From assembly GCA_001875255.1 (NCBI GenBank), contig MJAN01000005.1, forward strand, positions 62,001 through 126,000: a stretch of 64,000 bases of DNA, written 5' to 3'. Below the pieces are notes generated by a model. The model did no database searches. It saw only the letters and a list, made by a program, of their open reading frames with translations, and was not told the origin of the DNA. The DNA comes from Candidatus Sabulitectum silens. Its GTDB lineage: Bacteria; Fermentibacterota; Fermentibacteria; Fermentibacterales; JCC-6. Every line of letters begins with the position of its first letter. Within the stretch, counting starts at the first letter, position 1. This document shows positions 1-8,506 of this stretch, piece by piece. The translations under genes and the position numbers were made by a program.

Positions 1-123
1 CGCCTATAAGGCTATTCGCCTGGGATTCAGCAGTTTTTCAAGCTTGTGAACGTTCATTGGGGCTCCCTGGATGAAGACTCCACAGAGTGGAATCGTTTGA
101 GGTTACAGCCCCAATATTATAGC

Positions 124-141
124 AAAAGGGGCGCAGCCCCT
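124..141 (-). terminator. Rho-independent terminator after hsp20
   Basis: On the minus strand a 6-bp stem (AGGGGC / GCCCCT) with a 3-nt loop is followed directly by TTTT. It lies about 30 bases past the hsp20 stop. A wider pairing GGGGCGC...GCGCCCC using upstream bases is also possible. Confidence 0.6.
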
Positions 142-170
142 GTAAGACCGCGCCCCGGTAACATGGATCC

Positions 171-601
171 CTAGCCCTTGATCTGGATCTTCCTGTGAAG
201 GGCTTTTTCTTCCTTGGGAAGGGAAATGGTGAGAACGCCATCGTTGAACGATGCGTCCGCCTCGTCGGCCTTCACATCGGCGGGAAGGCTGAAGCTGCGA
301 ACGAAGTTCCGTAGCGCACTTCCCTTCTGTGCCATGTGTCACCGGTCTTTTCCTCTTCCATTTTCTTCTCGCCCTTGATGGTGAGAACACCATTGGCGAC
401 CTCGATCTCGATGTCGTCCCTGGGTATTCCCGGAAGTTCGGTCTTGAAGACTATGGAATCACCCTTTTCACAGATGTCCACCGCAGGGGCCCACTGGAAG
501 TCCCTGTTCTCGCCCTCTTCAGGCCAGAGTCCATCAACGAGCTTATTGAATGTCCTGACCATATCGTAGGGCATCAGATCCGCTTTCTTTCTGTAGATCA
601 T
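171..601 (-). CDS. Small heat-shock protein, Hsp20/alpha-crystallin family (frame broken once)
   Basis: ATP-independent holdase chaperone of the cytoplasm. The alpha-crystallin core is visible: the N-terminal part carries DICEKGDSIVFKTELPGI and the VLTIKGEKK strand. The reading frame breaks near position 310. The next frame continues with SFSLPADVKADEADASF, NDGVLTISLPKEE and ends KIQIKG-stop, which is the normal Hsp20 C-terminus with its IxI motif. One missing or extra base therefore splits a normal gene of about 143 residues. The start is the ATG at 601, with GGAG about 8 bases upstream. A sigma-54-type promoter lies about 50 bases upstream and a terminator follows. It is transcribed alone. 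Confidence 0.9.
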
Positions 602-652
602 TTCTGCTCCTTTCTTCCCTTTCGGGTTGCTTTTGTTCGCACTGTACATGTA

Positions 653-668
653 TGCAAATACCGTGCCA
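653..668 (-). promoter_or_regulatory. Sigma-54 (RpoN) -24/-12 promoter for hsp20
   Basis: The minus strand reads TGGCACGGTATTTGCA, matching the RpoN consensus TGGCACG-N4-TTGCA at every conserved position, including the GG at -24 and GC at -12. The spacing puts the transcription start near 641, about 40 bases before the hsp20 ATG. Such promoters need an AAA+ enhancer-binding activator; none is encoded in this window. Confidence 0.8.
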
Positions 669-754
669 AACCCTGGAATAGTGGCGTTAGAGGCATGTAC
701 AGCAACTACTTGCCCGGTTCGTGAAAAGGATGGAATTGATCTATGGTAAAGGAA

Positions 755-786
755 AAGCGTCAGAATGGCGCACCATTCTGACGCTT
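755..786 (-). terminator. Rho-independent terminator after tldD-pmbA
   Basis: A perfect 14-bp stem (755-768 pairs with 773-786) with a 4-nt loop, followed on the minus strand by TTTT. It starts about 20 bases past the pmbA stop codon and closes the operon. Confidence 0.9.
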
Positions 787-806
787 CACCGGCAAACCAG
801 GTTTTC

Positions 807-2116
807 TCAGGAACCCACTACGCTGATGTCGTCGAGGAGGATGGCGGGGTTCTCATACATGCTTCCGGTGTAATGGGAAGCGTTCTCAACGGCAATTGTC
901 CTGGAAAGCATGTCGTAGATGTTGCCGGCCACCATGCCGTCCTTCACCCTGCCAACAACCCTTCCGTTCTCCACATAGAGCCCGGGGCTGAGCCCCACGG
1001 ACAGGTCGCCATTGAGGATGTTCCCGGAGTGGGCTCCCAGGGCGCCATAGAGAATAACTCCACGGTCCATCATTTTAAGCATGTCATCGAAGGAGGTTTC
1101 CCCGGCTTCGAAGGTGGCGAAGGAGAGGCTGGGAGACGGTGTAAGGGATACCTTTTCTCCCCCCACATGCCGCCCCTGAAACCTGTTCCAAGGGGTTTTT
1201 CACCAAGCTTGGCCGCATAGTCGAGATTGTTGTAGACATTCCTGAAGACACCCTTCTCGAAAATGGGCACCCTGCCGGTTTCAACCCCCTCGTCGTCAAA
1301 GACCCTTCGGCCGGTGGTACCTGTGGTGGGGTCGCTGACAAGGGAGAGAAGCGGGGAGATCACCTGCTTTCCCCTTTTTTCCATCAGGGGAGATATCTTC
1401 TCGTAGAAGGCTTTCCCCGAAGAGGCGGTTCCCAGCCTCCATGTAAATGCGTACATGGCTTCCGGGGGAAGCAGGACCTTCATCCTTCCCCCGCCGATCT
1501 CCACCTCGGGGAGTGAACTCTCAAAGAATTCCTTCGTCCTTTGAACATCTGGGTGGTGGATCACCCCGTCGGATTTGCCCTGGAAGACGTTCCTGAGGCC
1601 GGTGCTGGTCCCGGGGTATATCATGAGCCCCATACGGTAAACACCGGATTCCCTGTGAACCAGGCGGGCTCCAGAGGAGTTCATTATGGTGATCTCGGTT
1701 GTTCCGCAGCCGGCGTTTACTCCAACTATTCCGCTCTTCACTCCGGAATAGAGTTCTTCCAGCTCTTCCATCTTCCCCTTGAGGCAGGGAAAATCCATGG
1801 ACTCCACCGTTTCGTCGTATTCCGCGGTGTATTCCACATCGCCGGAGGCGGGATAGTCGTAGTCGGCTTCCACACCGGCCTTCAGGGAGGCCATGGCATT
1901 GTCCACCAGCTCTTCCCTGTCGATGAGGTTCTTGGTGTAGGACATGCCGGTCATGCCGTTCTTTATCACACGGAGGGAAACGCCGGACTGTATGGAGGCG
2001 GAAACATCATTGACCGCCCCGTTAATCTTTCCCATGCCCAGGGACTTGTTCCTGACACTGTATACCTCGGCCCTGCATCCCCGGCTTTCGGCGATCCTGA
2101 GAAGCTTTTCCATCAT
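807..2116 (-). CDS. pmbA: PmbA/TldE-type metalloprotease subunit (frame broken once)
   Basis: Partner of TldD in the heterodimeric metalloprotease that trims unfolded peptides, microcin-type precursors and CcdA-like antitoxins. PmbA homologues lack the zinc-binding motif, and none is seen here. The first 310 codons or so match the family, through NVYNNLDYAAKLGEKPLGTG. The frame then breaks at a CCCCCC run near 1165 and resumes as SPSLSFATFEAGETSFDDML through to the stop at 807, giving about 436 residues in all, normal for the family. The start overlaps the tldD stop (ATGA), so the two are translationally coupled. A strong terminator follows. Confidence 0.9.
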
Positions 2117-3471
2117 GCACCTCCGATCACCATGGAGCGGATGAGAACGCTGGGGCCTCCGTAGCCGCTCTTTATGTTCATCTGACCCTTGCCGCAGCCG
2201 CCCCTCTCGCTGAGGACCATTTCATCGTCCACCGCTTCGATGTTGCCAAGGGTCTTGAAAAGATTACCCATGATGTTGATGTCCCTTATCATTTGCTTGA
2301 TCTCACCGTTCTCCACCAGATAGCCGTACTGGGCACCGAAGGTGAAGTTCTCGCCGGAGGTCTGACCGCCCTTTCCGTCGCAGAGATAGAGGCCGTTATC
2401 AAGCTGTTTCAGCAGTTCTTCGAAGGACATCTCTCCCTTTTCCAGGTAGATGGTGCCCATCCTTACTATGGGTTCGAAGCGGTGGTCCTCGGCCACCGCG
2501 TGGCCGGAGACCGGCTCTCCGAACTCGGCGGCGGTTCGCCTGGAGTGAAGCCTTCCCCTGAGTACGCCCTGGACCATGAGGGGGGTCTTTCTTACCGGCG
2601 TTCCCTCATCGTCGTACTTGTAGAAGCCGACCTGGCCGGGGATGGTGGAGTCGGCGATTATGGTTGCCCCTTCGCTGCCTATCCTGGCCCCGAGGGCCAT
2701 TTTCTCCCGGAGGGGAGGATTGTCCTCTATTATGTCGGCCTCGCTGAAGTGACCGAAGGCCTCGTGTATGAAAACACCGGTGAGACCGGGATTTATCACA
2801 ACATCGTAGGTGCCGCCCTTGACCGGTCTGGCGTCGAGGAGCTGCCGGGCAAGCTCGGCCCTTTTTCTGAACACATCCTCGCGGTTATACAGGGAGGCCA
2901 TTCCGTTTGCCCCCCCCACAGCGGCGCGGATGTTCTGTGTGAGGTCGCCCCTGCGTGCAACCACCTCTCCTCCGATGCTCACTGTACATACACGCTCCCG
3001 TATGGAAGCTCCATCGGAGGACACGAAGAATTTCTCACGGTCGACCTCGGTGTAGCTCATGTTGGTGTTGGCTATTTCCGGCTTCTCCAGCATCAGGTCG
3101 TTGTACTTCTTCAGAAGGGATATCTTTTCCGAAAGGGGCACATCGGCGGGATCGCCCTGGAGGTCGGGCTCCACATGGTCAACACAGGGTTCCGCCGGGG
3201 CCAGTGAAACTGTTTGCCTCCGCCGGCCATGGCGGAAGCGCCTGGACCGCCAGTTTACAGCCTCGGGAACATCGGACTCGGCGGTTACGGTTACCGATGA
3301 AAACCCTCCGTTCTTCAGGGCTCTGACCACATAGCCATCGGTGGTGCTGGACCCGGCCTTCTTCAATTCCGGACCGGCCACGGCGGCGGAGGTTTCCCTC
3401 TTGAGCTCGTACCTGATGTCGATATAGTCGGCCTCTGAACCGGAGATCATTTCCTTGAGTTTTTCGAGCAT
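2113..3471 (-). CDS. tldD: TldD metalloprotease catalytic subunit
   Basis: Catalytic half of the TldD/PmbA protease. The zinc motif HEAFGHFSEAD (HExxxH) is seen about midway, and the family C-terminus NIKSGYGGPSVLIRSMVIGG is complete. The 452-residue length is normal. Around residues 72-82 the sequence reads WRSRRFRHGRR, where a short shift to the neighbouring frame gives the family-like LAVQA...SAMAGGGK. Two compensating single-base errors are therefore likely there. The start ATG has AGGGAG upstream. It is first in the two-gene operon with pmbA, overlapping by 4 bases. Confidence 0.92.
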   Translation of the reverse strand: MLEKLKEMISGSEADYIDIRYELKRETSAAVAGPELKKAGSSTTDGYVVRALKNGGFSSVTVTAESDVPEAVNWRSRRFRHGRRRQTVSLAPAEPCVDHVEPDLQGDPADVPLSEKISLLKKYNDLMLEKPEIANTNMSYTEVDREKFFVSSDGASIRERVCTVSIGGEVVARRGDLTQNIRAAVGGANGMASLYNREDVFRKRAELARQLLDARPVKGGTYDVVINPGLTGVFIHEAFGHFSEADIIEDNPPLREKMALGARIGSEGATIIADSTIPGQVGFYKYDDEGTPVRKTPLMVQGVLRGRLHSRRTAAEFGEPVSGHAVAEDHRFEPIVRMGTIYLEKGEMSFEELLKQLDNGLYLCDGKGGQTSGENFTFGAQYGYLVENGEIKQMIRDINIMGNLFKTLGNIEAVDDEMVLSERGGCGKGQMNIKSGYGGPSVLIRSMVIGGA

Positions 3472-3592
3472 CTTACTCCCTACTTTTTAAAAAGGTGTCA
3501 GGGGTGCACGCAAGATATACTAAAACCGGCAGATACACCGCAAAGGAAACCAGTGCTGGAGTGTACGCACCGAGGTATCCGGGAGGAAAAAC

Positions 3593-4058
3593 CTACTCAG
3601 GGGGGGAGACCTTCTTCAGTTCCTCTTCGGTTGCCCCCCTCACGGATTCCACCTTTATGTCAAAGAAAAGGGTTTTCCCGGCAAGAGGATGGTTCCTGTC
3701 CACTGTCACCTTATCGCCATCAATGGATCTTACGGTGATTATCTGGGTGTTCCCCTTGTCGTCCCTGGCCTGGAACTGCATGCCGGGCTCCACCTGGTCC
3801 ACCCCTGAAAGGCCTCTTTGTCAAGAACGGTTATGAGCTGGGGTGAACCGGGCCGTAGCCCTCTTCCGGTTCAACCCGGACGCTGAACTCCTCATGGATC
3901 TTCCTGCCGGTGAGCTCCTTCTCGAGGCCGGGGATTATGGACCGTGTCCCATGCATATAGGTGAGGGGTTCGTTTTCCGGGGACTGGCTGAGGACCTCCC
4001 CATCTTCATCCTTGAGTGTATAGTGAATCGATACTACACTGGTGTCTTCTATGACCAT
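3593..4058 (-). CDS. FKBP/SlyD-type peptidyl-prolyl isomerase (frame broken twice)
   Basis: Folding helper with an FKBP domain carrying an inserted IF (chaperone) flap, as in SlyD. The N-terminal half reads VSIHYTLKDEDGEVL, then the HGTRSIIPGLEKELTG active-site segment and EEGYGPVHP. The C-terminal half reads QARDDKGNTQIITVRSIDGD, then VDRNHPLAGKTLFFDIKV, the closing FKBP strands. The halves are joined through a CCCC and a GGGG run (near 3840 and 3805), each apparently one base short. The total of about 155 residues fits SlyD without its metal-binding tail. The start ATG has GGAG 7 bases upstream and a consensus promoter further up. Confidence 0.88.
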
Positions 4059-4105
4059 TGTATCTCCAGATCAATGTTCGGGGAAAGGTTAAGGGACGAA
4101 GCGGT

Positions 4106-4134
4106 ATGATACTGATACCGCTTTCAAAAGTCAA
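4106..4134 (-). promoter_or_regulatory. Sigma-70-type promoter for the FKBP gene
   Basis: Minus strand TTGACT, a 17-base spacer, then TATCAT, giving a leader of about 40 bases before the ATG at 4058. It is close to the consensus and correctly placed. Confidence 0.6.
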
Positions 4135-4142
4135 ATGCATAA

Positions 4143-4160
4143 ACCATAATCAGTTATGGT
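4143..4160. promoter_or_regulatory. Inverted repeat in the divergent promoter region
   Basis: ACCATAA-TCAG-TTATGGT is a perfect 7-bp inverted repeat just upstream of the FKBP -35. It overlaps a possible plus-strand -10 (CATAAT) for the lipoprotein genes. It could be an operator for a dimeric regulator; nothing shows which one. Confidence 0.35.
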
Positions 4161-4248
4161 ATTCACGAACCCTGCCGGGGGGAACAATGCCCGGGGAGAA
4201 AAGGTATAGTAGTGGCTCAGTAACATTCCACAAGAGAAAGGAAGCCCT

Positions 4249-4821
4249 TTGAAAAAGATCCATTTGACTTTTTTTGTCCTGCTGCCGGCCCTGCTGACGG
4301 TGCTGGCCTGCAGCGCCGCCGAGCTTGCCACGATGGGTTCCAGGCCCCAGTTCGCCCGGTCTCCTGTCCTGGACAGCAAGCCCCAGTGGAGAACGGTGGT
4401 CCTTCCCCCGGCCTCTTCTTCCCCCTCACAGCTCGTCCATTCCCCGGGTCTGCAGGATTTCGCAGGGATGAGCCTCCTCCAGACCGGCAAGTTCACCCTC
4501 ATCGACAGGTCCATTGTGGATCAGCTCCTGGATGAACAGGAGTTCTCTTACTCCGGGGTGGTGGACCAGGCAACGGCGGTTCAGCTGGGAAGGCTTCTGG
4601 GGGCGGAGGCCGTTATGACGATCAACATAACCTCTTTAGCCCACGACTCCTTCTGGGATGATGAACCGGACCAGAGGGATGCCAGCCTCCATGTTAAGAT
4701 AATATCCGTGGAAACCTCCGAGGTGCTCTATACCTCCGCCGGACAGGGTTCCGACTTCGAAGGCGCCGAGGGCGCGCTGCGGATGGCTCTGCAGGTGGCC
4801 CTCATGGGGCTCACCCTCTAG
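4249..4821 (+). CDS. CsgG-like outer-membrane lipoprotein
   Basis: An N-terminal signal peptide ends in the lipobox LTVLAC at about residues 16-21, so the protein should be lipid-anchored. The rest resembles the periplasmic part of CsgG / LpoB-like proteins: a strand-helix unit TGKFTLIDRSIVDQLLDEQE, then QLGRLLGAEAVMTINITSL. The 190 residues are too few for a CsgG pore with its membrane barrel, so I call it CsgG-like, not CsgG. The start is TTG with AAAGGAA 5 bases upstream. It is first of three closely spaced lipoprotein genes (13- and 9-base gaps) that are probably one operon. The frame is intact. Confidence 0.7.
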   Translation: MKKIHLTFFVLLPALLTVLACSAAELATMGSRPQFARSPVLDSKPQWRTVVLPPASSSPSQLVHSPGLQDFAGMSLLQTGKFTLIDRSIVDQLLDEQEFSYSGVVDQATAVQLGRLLGAEAVMTINITSLAHDSFWDDEPDQRDASLHVKIISVETSEVLYTSAGQGSDFEGAEGALRMALQVALMGLTL

Positions 4822-4833
4822 GAAAGGCATAAA

Positions 4834-5791
4834 ATGAAAAGAATGGTACTGGCCGCACTGGCCATGACACTCACTGTTACCGCCTGCGGCACAGTTGCCG
4901 GGGCGGGCATCGCGGTCTCCGCCATTGAGACCGTGGCGGGAATGCTTTCTCCCGGCCAGGTTCAGGCACAGGTGGAAACCCTGGACATCGCAGCGCCCAG
5001 GGCAGCGGTTCCCGGGGACATCGTCGAAACCACCCCCTCCGGGGAGATAGACTGGTCCGGGAACACCATTAGGGCCACCGGCTCCGGAGTCATCGACCCG
5101 AACAACCCCAACCACGCCCAGGCCAGACTCATGGCGGAGAGGGCCGCGGTGGTTGTAGCCCAGAGGAACCTCCTGGAAGCCGCCCAGGGTGTGCGGATAA
5201 ACTCCGAGACCCGTGTTGAGAACTTCATGACCGACTACGACGTGATCTACTCCAGGGTTGAGGGGGTGGTGCGGAACGCCAGGCAGGTGGGTCCGGCCAG
5301 ATACGACTCCCTGGGAGGCATTGTCGAGGTGGAGCTGGAGATGGACATACACAGCCCCTCCGGCCTTTCCGGTGCCGTGGCCACCGCCCTTGCCTCTTCC
5401 CAGGAACAGGCACTGCCCATGACCCCCCAGACCCTTAACTTCCTCAACCAGTACTCAGCCCTTGTGTTCGACGGTTCCCAGGCCGGGCTGCAGCCGTCCA
5501 TGTACCCTAAGATCTACGATTCCAGCGGCAACCTGCTTCTGGACACCGGCGTCTATGCCTCCTACATGGGCTCCACCGCCGAGAACGCAATACAGATAGT
5601 GTCCGACCTTAACGCCGTGTTCTCACAGCCGGGTTTTCATCGGAACCCTTCGTTGTTCAAGTGCAGCAGGCCGCCGGAGCCCTGGGCACCGACATAGTCC
5701 TCAGTCCCGAGGACTCCAGTTCGCTGGGATGGCTCAAGGCCGGTCTTCCCTATCTTGCCGCCGCGGGAAATTCCTGCTGGGCGTTATCTAG
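4834..5791 (+). CDS. LPP20-family lipoprotein (frame broken near the 3' end)
   Basis: Signal peptide with lipobox TVTAC at about residue 18. The body has the LPP20/FlgT-N fold signature: ARLMAERAAVVVAQRNLLEA, followed by SETRVENFMTDYDVIYSRVE and a strand-rich YDSLGGIVEVELEMDI. LPP20 domains are found in secreted or envelope lipoproteins and flagellar FlgT; the exact role here is unknown. The frame slips at a TTTT near 5636 (resuming SSEPFVVQVQQAAGALGTDI) and again near 5770, reaching a stop at 5789-5791 after KFLLGVI. The next lipoprotein starts 9 bases later. Confidence 0.7.
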
Positions 5792-5800
5792 GTGGCGGCC

Positions 5801-6938
5801 ATGGCAAGAGCGGCACTGCTTCTTTCCATCGTCCTGGCCCTGCCTGCGGAACACGGACAGCGGTTACACCCCCCCTCCGGGGCCTACCGTTCTTTCACCA
5901 CCAGAGCCCGGGGAAACTGAGGTTCTCGCCGAGGGGGCCGCGGCTATAACCTCCACACCGGACATAGCCAGGGACAACGCCATAAGCGATGCCCTGCGGA
6001 AGGCGGTGGAACAGGGGGTTGGCACCTTCATTACCTCGGAGACCCAGGTAAGCAACTTCCATCTCATAGAGGATAACATCTACTCAAAGACCACCGGCTA
6101 TGTCTCCAGCTACAGGATCATTGACGAAGGCCAGTCCGGTGGTCTGTACCGGGTGACCATAAGGGCCTCGGTAAAGACCGGCAGCATAGAGAACGACCTG
6201 GCGGCGGTGGGCCTTCTGCTTTCCGAACAGGGCAGGCCACGGGTAATGGTACTGGTGAGGGAACTGGCCGGCGGCCAGAACCTTGACGACGTGAGCATGG
6301 GCGCCTCCATGTTCGAGACCCTGGTCATGGACCACTTCCGCTCAAGGGGTTTCCCGGTGGTGGACGCCGCCACGGTTCAGAGCATACTGGAGGCGGATCA
6401 GCTGAAGCTTATCCTCGAAGGTGACGACAGGACCGCTGCCCTTCTCGGCCTTCAGGCCGGGGCGGAAATAGTTGTTTCGGGAACGGCCATGCACCGAAGC
6501 GAGGATCACCTGGTGGCAGGCTCCCGAAGGCAGATTCACCAGTACAGGGTCAGCTCCCGGGCGGTGAACACCGCCACCGGCGCTCTCCTGGCCGCCTCCG
6601 CCATGACCGTGGAGCTTCCCTTCAGCGAGGACCAGGCCCGTTCCCGGGCGGCGGACAGCACCGCAAGCTACCTCCAGTCGGTAATACTTCAGGGCTGGAC
6701 GGAAAACAGCAATCTCACCGAGATCGTGGCCCACAACGCCGACTTCGCAAAACTGCAGACCCTCCGCTCGGAGATACTGAACTCCATAAGGGGGGTCTCC
6801 GATGTGGTCACCCGTGATCTCACCGGGGGCAGGGCAACCCTGGAGGTGGTTTCCGCCACCCCATCCCGGGAGGTCATGGACGGGCTCTTCCTTATGGAGG
6901 AGCTTCTCACCATAAAGGCTTCTCCGGCAACAGAATAG
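5801..6938 (+). CDS. Lipoprotein with LPP20/FlgT-like and CsgG/LpoB-like halves (frame broken twice near the start)
   Basis: The signal peptide MARAALLLSIVLALP runs into a lipobox (PAC-G) only if one base is corrected at about 5850; a second slip lies in a CCCCCCC run at about 5873. After that the frame is clean. The LPP20-like part includes ARDNAISDALRKAVEQGVGT, SETQVSNFHLIEDNIYSKTT and YRVTIRASVKTGSIENDLAA. A second part (GASMFETLVMDHFRSRGFPV, LLGLQAGAEIVVSGTAMH) resembles the CsgG-like fold of the first gene in this operon. The protein therefore combines the two domain types that its neighbours carry separately. Its function is unknown; an envelope-associated complex is the natural guess. 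Confidence 0.65.
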
Positions 6939-6965
6939 AGATAGAGTTCCTCTAGCACTAGTTCC

Positions 6966-6993
6966 AGGCCGCCCCGGTTCCCCGGGGCGGCCT
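6966..6993. terminator. Bidirectional terminator between convergent genes
   Basis: A 12-bp perfect GC stem (6966-6977 with 6982-6993) and a 4-base loop, between the lipoprotein operon ending at 6938 and the DUF1566 gene whose stop is at 6995. No long T-run follows, so efficiency is uncertain. Confidence 0.6.
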
Positions 6994-6994
6994 C

Positions 6995-8499
6995 CTATCG
7001 GAACACCATGAACTTCCTGGTGACCTGGTCTTCGCCGCAGGAAAGACGCGCCATGAAGACCCCGCTGCACGGTGGAGACCATGTCAGGGTTCCCTCCGGG
7101 AGGCAGCATATTGAAGTCAGCCGCCTTCCGCTGCAGTCGAACACCTCCAGTGTCGCCGTTCCCTGGTAACTGGAGGAACAGGCCAGTGCAACCTGGCTCG
7201 GGGAGGGGTTCGCGCATGAAACTTCCAGGCTCATTTCCTCCCCTCCGCTATCTCCTGTAATGCCGGTACCATCGGCGTCCCTGACGCACCTTACGAAGTT
7301 GTATATCCGTACTACGTCTCCCTGGGGGCCGTGGCCATGGGGGTACTGACCTGGGTCGCCGGCCTTCGGGTCGCTTCTCTGGGCGCCTGCACCGTGTACA
7401 TCCGCGGGCACAAACGAGGAGTCCGGGGTTGTCAGCCAGCCAGGGCCTCGCCGAAGGCTATGTAAACGGCGAACTCTCCGCTCTCAAAGGGCACCGCCGC
7501 CTCGTGGGTGGTTCCGGTCCAGTAGAACCCGTAGTTAGCGTCGCCTCCCTCGTCTGTTATCTCTGTGCAGGAGAACACCGGATCGATGGAGGGGCTTCCG
7601 GTTGCCTGCATGGATCTCTGGTAGTCCACGATGCTCTGCAGCTCATGGGCGTTTGGAAGCCTCCAGTCATCGTACCCTGCCAGGCTCAGCTCTTCGGCAT
7701 AGGCAAGGGCGTCCTCCCAGTTCCTGCCGTTTCCGTCGTCGGCCTGCTGCCACATGAGACCGGTGGCAAGGTCTGTTACGGTACCGTCGCCGTTGTCCTG
7801 GAACTGATTCTCGCCGTAATCCGACCCCCGTACGTATCTTACGAAGGCGGTCATCTGAAAGGACCGGCCCCGGGGTCCCACTTCGTCCCGGGGATACCCC
7901 TTTATCCTTCCGTCGGCGAAATTCACTCCGAATGCGGTGGAATCCCCTGCCATGGTCAACCCCTGGTAAACTGTGGAGGACCAGTACTGGGCATCGATGA
8001 GCCTTTCTCCGGATAGGGTATCCCCGTACTGGAACTCAAAGAATTCGGTATCGATGAAGGGGATCAGGTTCACCGGGGAGGGCCCGCTGGGGTCGGTCCC
8101 GCTGAACTGAATAAGGGAGTAGAGTTCCTTGATTGTGGGGAGTCTCCAGTCGGAATAGCCCCCTGTGCCGCATGTGTCCGCCCCAGCTGCAGCCTCTTCC
8201 CATGTCATCTTGCCGCAGAACTCCTGCTGCCACATCAGCCCTGTGTTCAGATCGGTCACCGTTGCGTCACCGTTGTCCTGATACCACTGCTGGGGCCCCG
8301 CGTACTGGGCATCCTGCCCGTGGAAGGATTCTCCCTGGGCAGGGGCGGATATCACCTCCAGGCTGTCGAAGCAAAGTGACTGGCCGGTGTCCGTTACCGT
8401 GAACGCAGCTCCCCTGGATTCAGAAGCCAGCGCCACCAGCGAGATCAGCAGGAACAGTGCGGATACGGTGATCCACTGCCTTTTCTCAACTTTCATCAT
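6995..8499 (-). CDS. Secreted DUF1566 (Lcl C-terminal-type) protein with sorting domain (frame broken once)
   Basis: An N-terminal signal peptide (about residues 8-30) is followed by two DUF1566 repeats. These start at about residues 72 and 235, each recognisable by DNGDxTVTDLNTGLMWQQ-like and SDWRLPTIKEL / DDWRLPNAHEL motifs. The family is related to the FGE/C-type-lectin-like adhesin fold. The frame breaks near 7425. The tail then reads GTATLEVFDCSGRRL ... LSCGEDQVTRKFMVF, a type-IX-like C-terminal sorting domain. It lies 7 bases downstream of the CotH gene, in the same direction, so they are probably co-transcribed. It is likely a cell-surface protein of unknown target. Confidence 0.75.
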
Positions 8500-8506
8500 C
8501 TTCTCC

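Noticed and set aside
1-170. Possible leftward promoter (TTACAG...TATAAT on the minus strand at about 117-146)
   Set aside because: The -10 is good, but the region coincides with the hsp20 terminator and no downstream gene can be seen before the window edge.
171-601. Programmed frameshifting as the explanation of the many broken frames
   Set aside because: Breaks occur in unrelated genes, in both directions and without slippery-site plus stem-loop context; homopolymer sequencing errors explain them more simply.
2293-3207. Long plus-strand frame opposite tldD, and similar antisense frames elsewhere (for example 765-1220, 6342-7217, 9667-10440)
   Set aside because: Their translations are shadows of GC-rich genes on the other strand; the sense frames carry clear protein families.
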